Below, one piece after another: positions 1 through 4,807 of a stretch of DNA of 22,552 nt; position 1 is the first letter of the stretch, and each line of letters opens with the position of its first letter. The translations under genes were made by a program, and so were the position numbers. Location: positions 1 through 22,552 of the forward strand of contig CALCWV010000047.1 of NCBI GenBank assembly GCA_937907645.1. Direction: 5' to 3'. Under the pieces are notes generated by a model. That model was not told the DNA's origin. It did no database searches and saw nothing but the letters and a program-made list of their open reading frames with translations. Origin of the DNA: an uncultured Clostridia bacterium. Its GTDB lineage: Bacteria > Bacillota > Clostridia > Christensenellales > UBA1242.

Positions 1-55
1 GGAGAAATGCTTGTACACCTTTAGTGGAGATATTCCGCCACTTCGGCATAGTGTG
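1..55 (-). repeat. 55-bp direct repeat, copy B, with tRNA-Leu-like 5' end
   Basis: This block is repeated, apparently without mismatch, at 155-209. On the minus strand it contains GCCGAAGTGGCGGAAT (48 down to 33), which looks like the first 16 nt of a bacterial tRNA-Leu. The sequence then departs from a tRNA before the D-loop GG, so no tRNA can fold. The arms AGTGG/CCACT can form a short hairpin. It lies downstream of tRNA-Cys, where a tRNA-Leu would be expected in a classic Gly-Cys-Leu cluster. The repeat may continue past the window edge. Confidence 0.8.
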
Positions 56-70
56 TTATTTTAATTTACT

Positions 71-110
71 TTGATGTGGCGGATGGCAGACGTGTCTGCA
101 CTAGGAGGAA
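71..110 (+). other. possible tRNA-Leu-like D-arm fragment with palindrome
   Basis: The plus strand reads GTGGCGGATGGCAGACG, which resembles positions 8-25 of a tRNA-Leu. It includes the palindromic arms GCAGAC/GTCTGC at 86-99. No acceptor or T arm follows, so it is not a working tRNA. It sits between the two copies of the 55-bp repeat. The resemblance is by eye and could be chance. Confidence 0.25.
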
Positions 111-154
111 ATTCCATTTCCGACGCATCGATTTGAATATCTTAGTTACATTTC

Positions 155-209
155 GGAGAAATGCTTGTACACCTTTAGTGGAGATATTCCGCCACTTCGG
201 CATAGTGTG
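155..209 (-). repeat. 55-bp direct repeat, copy A, with tRNA-Leu-like 5' end
   Basis: Second copy of the block at 1-55, 154 bp away, with the tRNA-Leu-like 5' end at 202-187 on the minus strand. It begins about 55 nt downstream of tRNA-Cys. The 99 bp between the copies are distinct sequence. A minus-strand frame runs through both tRNA genes and this region, but it is a by-product of the tRNA sequences, so no protein is called. Confidence 0.8.
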
Positions 210-264
210 GTAAATATGTAATCTTTGGTATAGTATCCGAAAGGCATATAGCCTTTTCGGACCT

Positions 265-339
265 TGGAGGTACCACCCAGATTTGAACTGGGGAATAAAG
301 GTTTTGCAGACCTTTGCCTTACCACTTGGCGATGGTACC
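265..339 (-). tRNA. tRNA-Cys (GCA)
   Basis: A full cloverleaf can be drawn. The acceptor stem is GGTACCA/TGGTACC, the D stem GCC/GGC and the anticodon stem AAGGT/ACCTT. The loop CTGCAAA gives anticodon GCA, and the T stem is CCCAG/CTGGG. The discriminator is U and CCA is encoded. It lies 5 nt downstream of tRNA-Gly and is probably co-transcribed with it. Confidence 0.96.
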
Positions 340-344
340 AAAAT

Positions 345-419
345 TGGAGCGGAAGACGGGATTCGGACCCGCGACATTTGCCTTGGCAAGGCAACGCTCT
401 ACCACTGAGCCACTCCCGC
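345..419 (-). tRNA. tRNA-Gly (GCC)
   Basis: Complete cloverleaf. The acceptor stem is GCGGGAG/CTTCCGC with one G-U pair, the anticodon stem TTGCC/GGCAA with loop TTGCCAA (anticodon GCC), and the T stem CGGGT with its partner. CCA is encoded. A promoter (CTGACA, 17 nt, TACACT) lies 34 nt upstream. Truncated copies of its 5' part occur at 551-585 and 733-750. Confidence 0.96.
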
Positions 420-452
420 ATGTCGTTGTTTTATTTGTTTTATTAAGTTTTT

Positions 453-481
453 AGTGTACAAGGTTCTAGTTGACTTGTCAG
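453..481 (-). promoter_or_regulatory. promoter for tRNA-Gly/tRNA-Cys
   Basis: On the minus strand, -35 CTGACA (481-476), a 17-nt spacer and -10 TACACT (458-453). Transcription would begin near 446, about 27 nt before tRNA-Gly. Confidence 0.6.
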
Positions 482-550
482 GAAAATGATAAGGCGAATA
501 TGAATTTTGTTTATTTTGTTGATAGTAGTTGTTAGCCTTCCAATTCCGAA

Positions 551-585
551 GGCAAGGCAACGCTCTACCACTGAGCCACTCCCGC
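551..585 (-). pseudogene. truncated tRNA-Gly, 5' half
   Basis: The first 35 nt of the tRNA-Gly at 345-419 are repeated exactly: acceptor 5' strand, D arm and anticodon 5' strand. Identity stops at the anticodon GCC and no 3' half follows. Breakpoints in the anticodon loop are a known pattern for tyrosine-recombinase attachment sites in tRNA genes; that origin is inferred here. Confidence 0.85.
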
Positions 586-612
586 ATGTCAATTTTTTTT
601 GTTTTTTGCAAG

Positions 613-744
613 CTAAATTCGCGAAATAAAATTTGATTTTAAGGTAGACCAGAGGTCTTCCGGAGCGTTCAAGTCTTCACGCTCGGCTTTGGCTAAAAAC
701 TTGCCACTGGCAACTTTTCTTAACGCGTCGCCCCACTGAGCCAC
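613..744 (-). other. coding-like frame without ATG, possible gene remnant
   Basis: A 43-codon minus-strand frame runs from a GTG inside the tRNA-Gly fragment (744) to TAG at 615-613. It reads through KVASGKFLAKAERED and then DLWSTLKSNFISRI. The patch from about 640 to 735 is visibly richer in G+C than its surroundings. There is no ribosome binding site and no proper start. It may be the tail of a gene left by a past insertion, or part of a dispersed repeat. I do not recognise a family. Confidence 0.3.
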
Positions 745-750
745 TCCCGC
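733..750 (-). pseudogene. truncated tRNA-Gly, 5' 18 nt
   Basis: The first 18 nt of tRNA-Gly (GCGGGAGTGGCTCAGTGG) are repeated, then the sequence diverges in the D-loop. The 11 nt upstream (AAAATTGACAT) match those upstream of the 551-585 fragment better than those upstream of the intact gene. It lies downstream of a strong promoter at 799-827. Confidence 0.75.
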
Positions 751-798
751 ATGTCAATTTTTATTTTTATATGCTTGTGAACAATCACTTGCTTTACT

Positions 799-827
799 AA
801 TATATCAAAAAAGAAATAAAAAATCAA
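799..827 (-). promoter_or_regulatory. strong promoter upstream of the tRNA fragments
   Basis: Minus strand: -35 TTGATT (827-822), 17-nt spacer, -10 TATATT (804-799). Transcription would start near 792 and run through both tRNA-Gly fragments into the intact tRNAs. It may be the ancestral promoter of the tRNA cluster. Confidence 0.6.
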
Positions 828-926
828 CTATTTTTTTATATTTTTTCGTTAAAATATCAAAAATGCAATAAAAACTTCTTTTATGTCTAAAAACTAATAT
901 CTCCAAGTTATTTTCCCCTTCCCTAC

Positions 927-960
927 AAAAAAACACTTGAGATGACCTCAAGTGTTTTTT
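927..960 (-). terminator. Rho-independent terminator after the ABC transporter gene
   Basis: Perfect 14-bp stem AAAAAACACTTGAG/CTCAAGTGTTTTTT with a 5-nt loop and a T run on the minus strand. It starts 15 nt past the TAA of the ABC transporter gene and would also work on the plus strand. Confidence 0.9.
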
Positions 961-974
961 CGTTATTAATTTAA

Positions 975-1898
975 TTATTCAATGTTTTCTGCTACGAACA
1001 TGTTTCTAAACTGCTCGTTGTTGTCAAACAAATCCATAAATGAACCTTGATCTATTATCTTCCCCTTATCCAAGAAGAAAATTATATCTGCATGTCTAAT
1101 AGTTGACAGTCTGTGAGCAACTATAATAACAGTCTCATCTGTTAAAGATTCAATGGACTTTCTAACATCTTCTTGAGCGAAATTATCGAGTGAGCTTGTG
1201 CTTTCGTCAAATATGATTATCTTCGATTCTTTAAGTAAAGCTCTTGCAATAGCTAATCTTTGCTTTTGCCCGCCAGAAAGCTTAATTCCATTCTCCCCGA
1301 CTACAGTATCCAATCCTTTCTTCAAGCCCTTTACGAAGTCTAATAAACTTGCCTTTTGTAGTGCATCTTCGATCATTTCCTCTGTTGCATTCTTGTTAAC
1401 CATTAACATGTTTTCCCTGATTGATTTATTGAAAATGTATGGGAACTGATTTACAAGTGAGATATTGTCTCTCAGAGTTTCCTTTGACAAATCCTTTACA
1501 TCTATTCCATCAATCAAAACGGATCCTTCATCCACTTCATAAAGCTTCGTGATGAGTGAAAGAATTGTGCTCTTTCCTGATCCCGATCTTCCTACAAACG
1601 CAACTGTTTTGCCTGCAGGAATTTCAAAATTCATTGAATCAATGACCTTCTTGGTCACGGTCTTAATTCCATTTTTCTTGTTTTCCATCAGTTCATTCTT
1701 TTTCTTAAGGAACTCTTTGTATTTCTTTCTGTTCATGAATGTATCTCTGTTTGCAATTTCGTTTAGTTCTGCGTCCATATCATCATAACCGAAAGATACA
1801 TTTTTAAATTCAACTTTCCCTTTAAAATCGTTCTTGGCAATTTCAACATTTCCAAACTTTTCAATTGGAAAATTATCTTCATCGAATAATTGTCCCAT
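975..1898 (-). CDS. ABC transporter ATP-binding domain (3' part of interrupted gene)
   Basis: Nucleotide-binding half of an ABC exporter. Visible motifs (numbered from the ATG at 1898): Walker A GRSGSGKST at about 103-111, Q-loop Gln151, signature LSGGQ at 207-211, Walker B IIIFDE ending in catalytic Glu232, and H-loop His262. About 45 charged, Lys/Glu-rich residues are inserted between the A-loop region (VSFGYDD) and Walker A, which is unusual. The ATG at 1898 has no Shine-Dalgarno. The open frame continues upstream from 1952 in the same frame as the membrane-domain ORF, separated only by TGA at 1955-1953. This is therefore the second half of one half-transporter gene (975-2831) and may not be translated independently. 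A terminator follows. Confidence 0.9.
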   Translation of the reverse strand: MGQLFDEDNFPIEKFGNVEIAKNDFKGKVEFKNVSFGYDDMDAELNEIANRDTFMNRKKYKEFLKKKNELMENKKNGIKTVTKKVIDSMNFEIPAGKTVAFVGRSGSGKSTILSLITKLYEVDEGSVLIDGIDVKDLSKETLRDNISLVNQFPYIFNKSIRENMLMVNKNATEEMIEDALQKASLLDFVKGLKKGLDTVVGENGIKLSGGQKQRLAIARALLKESKIIIFDESTSSLDNFAQEDVRKSIESLTDETVIIVAHRLSTIRHADIIFFLDKGKIIDQGSFMDLFDNNEQFRNMFVAENIE

Positions 1899-1952
1899 TC
1901 TGAAATTCTCAACTCTAATATCAGCAATCTTTGTTATTACTCTTCCTGCCGA

Positions 1953-2831
1953 TCAAATTACTGAAGAAAAATCAGATCTATTCGAGAATATAAACAAGAA
2001 CGAACTTAGAACAATAAATCCATTTTCAAGTAAATATAATGAAAATAGAATCAACGCGAAAGCGAATATTTCTAAAATTATATGTCTTGTTGACCAAAAT
2101 TTTACATCTGTGGTATACCACTTATATCTGGCATTTTTATACTTGTCATATGTTTCAATTGACGCCTCTTTAAGCTTGTGTTCCAAGTTTAATGACTTTA
2201 TATCCTTTTCGCTTCGAACAATTTCATTTGAGAATGAAACTATATCATCATGAGCTTTGTTTCTCTTAATTTTGTTTTTAGCATATGCTTTTACTTTGTA
2301 GTACTCCAATATCATGAGCAGGCCTAAAACTGCAACAATTATGAGGCCGACATAGATATTTAAGCACATTATGTAAATTACGTTAACTACACTTGCAAAA
2401 ATATTCCCTAAAACGTCAACCAAATCTGATATACACTCGACAGCAGACTCTGGCGAATAGGCAATTCTATTAACAAACATACCGGCTGAATTTTGACCAA
2501 ACGACTTAGATGATATTTCAAATATACGCTGCGTTAAATCCACTCGAATTTCTGTTGAAACATCTCTTACTAGTCTTGCAAAGCTAAAATCTACAACAAT
2601 CAAACATAGTCTGCCTATAAGCATTGCAATAGACGCATATCCAGCATACCAAAGCATCATATTGTAGTTATATTCTGTAATAAAAGCTAAAGCTTTAGCA
2701 AGTAAGACAGTTGAAATTGTGTTTCCGATATAAAATAGTGCTAAGCACGTGATATACGATGTGAACACAACCCAGTGTTTACAGACATAACTCATCAATG
2801 AAAATTTTTTCTTTTGCTTATCTTTTTTCAT
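1953..2831 (-). CDS. ABC transporter transmembrane domain (5' part of interrupted gene)
   Basis: A 292-residue, six-helix-type membrane domain of an ABC exporter. It has a basic N-terminus, hydrophobic segments at about residues 15-35, 55-80, 130-175 and 250-285, and the coupling-helix-rich loops typical of the family. It ends FSNRSDFSSVI followed by TGA; 18 more sense codons in the same frame then lead into the ATPase half. Without that TGA the product would be about 618 residues, the normal size for an ABC half-exporter. The substrate is unknown. A GGGGAAG element precedes the ATG. Expression probably depends on the attenuator-like leader at 2939-3163. The TGA could be a nonsense mutation, a sequencing error or a readthrough site. 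Confidence 0.88.
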   Translation of the reverse strand: MKKDKQKKKFSLMSYVCKHWVVFTSYITCLALFYIGNTISTVLLAKALAFITEYNYNMMLWYAGYASIAMLIGRLCLIVVDFSFARLVRDVSTEIRVDLTQRIFEISSKSFGQNSAGMFVNRIAYSPESAVECISDLVDVLGNIFASVVNVIYIMCLNIYVGLIIVAVLGLLMILEYYKVKAYAKNKIKRNKAHDDIVSFSNEIVRSEKDIKSLNLEHKLKEASIETYDKYKNARYKWYTTDVKFWSTRHIILEIFAFALILFSLYLLENGFIVLSSFLFIFSNRSDFSSVI

Positions 2832-2938
2832 ACTTCCCCTTTTAATAATTTTAATTTTTTAGTTTTTGTTTACCTCCTTCTAAATTAAAATTTTAATGCA
2901 GTTTTCACCTCCTTTTTGTTAAACCTGTTTTTAGGGAT

Positions 2939-3005
2939 AAAAAAACCTCTGATCGTTTTACTTGTTCTGTTTTTCTGTTTTTCACAAGTAAAACTAATGC
3001 AGAGG
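2939..3005 (-). terminator. attenuator-type terminator in the ABC transporter leader
   Basis: In the minus-strand RNA, CCTCTG pairs with CAGAGG and GTTTTACTTGT with ACAAGTAAAAC (11 perfect pairs) around an 18-nt loop, followed by seven U. It lies between the 27-codon ORF and the transporter start, so it would cut transcription before the gene unless disrupted. GAGGC in the CGGLCR codons of the upstream ORF (3058-3054) is complementary to GCCTC (3006-3002), giving an alternative antiterminator pairing. Confidence 0.82.
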
Positions 3006-3032
3006 CTTTGCTAAATCATCTTTAAGTCGTTT

Positions 3033-3116
3033 CTAATTCTTTAGACGACAGAGGCCTCCACAAAAAAATTGTGCATATACATTAAGATTAAATTTAGATA
3101 CGATAACTGTGTTCAT
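3033..3116 (-). CDS. 27-residue leader peptide, putative attenuation uORF
   Basis: A small ORF beginning MNTVIVSKFN and ending FFCGGLCRLKN. An AGGAGGT ribosome binding site lies about 10 nt before the ATG, and a consensus promoter lies about 55 nt upstream. Its last codons (Cys-Gly-Gly-Leu-Cys-Arg) overlap the proposed antiterminator arm. The stop codon falls in a second hairpin, GTCGT-CTAA/TTAG-ACGAC. The arrangement promoter, short ORF, terminator, ABC transporter matches ribosome-mediated attenuation known for antibiotic-resistance genes. A secreted Cys-containing peptide exported by the transporter is the alternative, less likely because of the RNA structure. Confidence 0.6.
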   Translation of the reverse strand: MNTVIVSKFNLNVYAQFFCGGLCRLKN

Positions 3117-3169
3117 TTCCTTGCGGACCTCCTTTTGTTAAATTTAGTCAAAACCTGACTACATAATAA

Positions 3170-3198
3170 ATATTAACAACAAAAAAATATTTTGTCAA
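3170..3198 (-). promoter_or_regulatory. consensus promoter of the leader and ABC transporter
   Basis: Minus strand: perfect -35 TTGACA (3198-3193), exactly 17 nt, then -10 TAATAT (3175-3170). It lies just past the terminator of the upstream gene, so the leader and transporter form their own unit. Such a strong promoter fits constitutive initiation with control by attenuation. Confidence 0.8.
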
Positions 3199-3219
3199 TA
3201 ATTTTTTCATAAAAATATT

Positions 3220-3252
3220 AAAAAAGACGAAAAATATTTAATTTTTCGCCTT
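3220..3252 (-). terminator. Rho-independent terminator after the DUF4097-like gene
   Basis: Minus-strand RNA AAGGCGAAAAAT, short loop, ATTTTTCGTCTT followed by a T run, with one G-U pair in the stem. It begins about 32 nt past the TAG of the gene at 3284. Confidence 0.8.
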
Positions 3253-3283
3253 ATATTTATTAATAATAGATATTATTATAGAA

Positions 3284-4741
3284 CTAAGCTAAATCCAAAT
3301 TTACGCCTGAATTTGTGACGATTTGAACGCGTCCCTTAACGTTTCCTTCATTTGAATTATAGTAATATGGGTTTGATGAAAGTTTCTTTCCGTTCAAAAT
3401 ATCAAAGCTAACTTTTCCTAAATCAAACTTATTATCCTCTGTTTCATTCTTCAGTCTAAATTCGAACTTAACAGCAGAATCCTGGCCGAACACTACATTT
3501 GTTGTTCCCTTGTCTGTTTCGATACTTGTATATCCGCGAATTTCTGTTGGATAGTTCAAGCTGATATTACCCTTCTCCGTTTTGAAGAAACGAGTACTTG
3601 AACCTGTTAAATATGTGGAAACATTTCCGCTTACTGTTTCAACATAGACTGATTTTGACAATGGATCTTTTTCTGTTCCGAGAGAAATATTGCCGTTTGT
3701 GGCATGGATATTTACGTGTCCGCTTATTTTCTTGATTGTGAACTCACTATCTCTTGCTTGTGGAACATTGAGATTTCCTGTTATCTCATCGATATATACT
3801 TTACATGAAGACATAATCTCACTTCCATTTGAGAAGTCTACATTTCCGCTAATTTTAACAATATCAATGATTGAAGAATATGTTTTAAATTCAGTGCTTG
3901 CACTAATTTCTGTTGCTCTAATTGTTCCAGTCTCTGATGAAAGCAATATTTTTGATGCTACTTTTTTAAGATCGATAGTTCCTGACTTTGTGCTAATATT
4001 GATATCTCCAGTTGTAGCTTTTAAAGCATCATTTCTTGTTTCATCTGGATTGATTTTATCAACTACTTGTGTTAAATCAACACTTCCACTATCAGTTTTA
4101 ATTTTAAGCTCTTTATATATGTTTGTTGCGTTTCTTGTAAAAGAAACATTTCCTGAACCTGTTTCAATATTTACTGAAGCTGGATAAATATCAGCAGAAT
4201 GACCTGCGCTATATGCTCCTCCAATATTTACTGAACCTGCGGTCGTTGTAATATTGAGAGTTGTGCTGTTCAACTTATTTTCTTTGATTTTTCCATAGTG
4301 GATGATTAATTTTACATCATTGGATAAATTCAAAAAGCCTCTTGTAGAGTTCAGTTTAATATTAAGTGTATCTCCGCTCTTTTCTACTGAGTACTCAAAT
4401 TCAACTTGGTCAGAGCTTTTTACGAATCCCTTTGTGTTGTTTATTATATAAAGCCCTGATTTTTTGTAATTATCGTTATTTTGAACAATAACATCTACAT
4501 TCCCCGCGTCAACATTAATTGTTGAGAAAGTATCTTTGGAGAAATCAATTGCTGTTTCAGATGAATCTGTCGTTTTCTCGACTAGAATTTCTTTATTATT
4601 CTTGAAGTAAACAAACCCCAAAACGCTTTTTCCTGGGTTAAATAACATTATAGTCATACAAACGCCTACAAAAGCAACTATTAATATCAAAAACATTAAT
4701 AGATAAAAGAAAAATCCTTTTTTTACTTTACCACCAGCCAT
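3284..4741 (-). CDS. membrane-anchored DUF4097-like beta-repeat protein
   Basis: A 485-residue protein with a Lys-rich N-terminus, one membrane segment at about residues 8-32 and a large, probably extracellular, repetitive region. Repeat units of about 20 residues share a [TS]-x-[ST]-G-x-[IV] core: SGNVSF, SGSVDL, SGTIDL, TGTIRA, SGNVDF, TGNLNV, SGHVNI, SGNVST, KGNISL. This pattern is typical of DUF4097-type right-handed beta-helix 'putative adhesin' domains, whose function is largely unknown. The start is taken at the ATG at 4741 because GGAGGTTCACAAATG is an excellent ribosome site; the earlier in-frame ATG at 4792 falls inside the promoter. It has its own promoter and terminator, so it appears to be monocistronic. 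A cell-surface or envelope-sensing role is inferred from topology only. Confidence 0.82.
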   Translation of the reverse strand: MAGGKVKKGFFFYLLMFLILIVAFVGVCMTIMLFNPGKSVLGFVYFKNNKEILVEKTTDSSETAIDFSKDTFSTINVDAGNVDVIVQNNDNYKKSGLYIINNTKGFVKSSDQVEFEYSVEKSGDTLNIKLNSTRGFLNLSNDVKLIIHYGKIKENKLNSTTLNITTTAGSVNIGGAYSAGHSADIYPASVNIETGSGNVSFTRNATNIYKELKIKTDSGSVDLTQVVDKINPDETRNDALKATTGDINISTKSGTIDLKKVASKILLSSETGTIRATEISASTEFKTYSSIIDIVKISGNVDFSNGSEIMSSCKVYIDEITGNLNVPQARDSEFTIKKISGHVNIHATNGNISLGTEKDPLSKSVYVETVSGNVSTYLTGSSTRFFKTEKGNISLNYPTEIRGYTSIETDKGTTNVVFGQDSAVKFEFRLKNETEDNKFDLGKVSFDILNGKKLSSNPYYYNSNEGNVKGRVQIVTNSGVNLDLA

Positions 4742-4763
4742 TTGTGAACCTCCATATATATTT

Positions 4764-4792
4764 ATGATAACATATTTTTCTGCATAATGCAA
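4764..4792 (-). promoter_or_regulatory. promoter of the DUF4097-like gene
   Basis: Minus strand: -35 TTGCAT (4792-4787), 17-nt spacer, -10 TATCAT (4769-4764), about 23 nt before the chosen ATG. No hairpin separates it from alaS, so readthrough from alaS is also possible. Confidence 0.6.
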
Positions 4793-4807
4793 ACTTTTTT
4801 TTATTTT

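Larger units (their letters stand above)
2832..3163 (-). promoter_or_regulatory. about 330-nt 5' leader of the ABC transporter mRNA
   Basis: The leader runs from the predicted transcription start near 3163 to the transporter ATG. In order it holds an AGGAGGT site, the 27-codon ORF, a small hairpin over its stop codon and the terminator. Two further AGGAGGT-like sites follow, near 2909 and 2877, with no proper ATG after them, then the GGGGAAG before the true start. The phrase TTTAACAAAA(A)GGAGGT occurs twice. No known riboswitch class is recognised. Confidence 0.55.

Noticed and set aside
66..611. Minus-strand ORFs of 70-107 codons across the tRNA genes
   Set aside because: They read through the tRNA-Gly and tRNA-Cys genes and their fragments and cannot be real proteins.
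1..830. CRISPR array suggested by repeated short segments
   Set aside because: The repeats are tRNA pieces and one 55-bp pair with unequal spacing; there are no regular spacers and no cas genes.
1953..1955. TGA recoded as tryptophan throughout the genome
   Set aside because: TGA ends comEC, the tethered MBL gene and the shikimate-kinase-like gene at sensible operon junctions, and Trp is encoded by TGG elsewhere.
2832..3163. T-box or metabolite riboswitch in the ABC transporter leader
   Set aside because: No T-box consensus or other riboswitch core was seen; a translated uORF with competing pairings explains the leader better.
3690..4187. 165-codon plus-strand ORF inside the DUF4097-like gene
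   Set aside because: It is antisense to a gene with clear repeats, promoter and ribosome site, and its hydrophobic product reflects the complementary codons.
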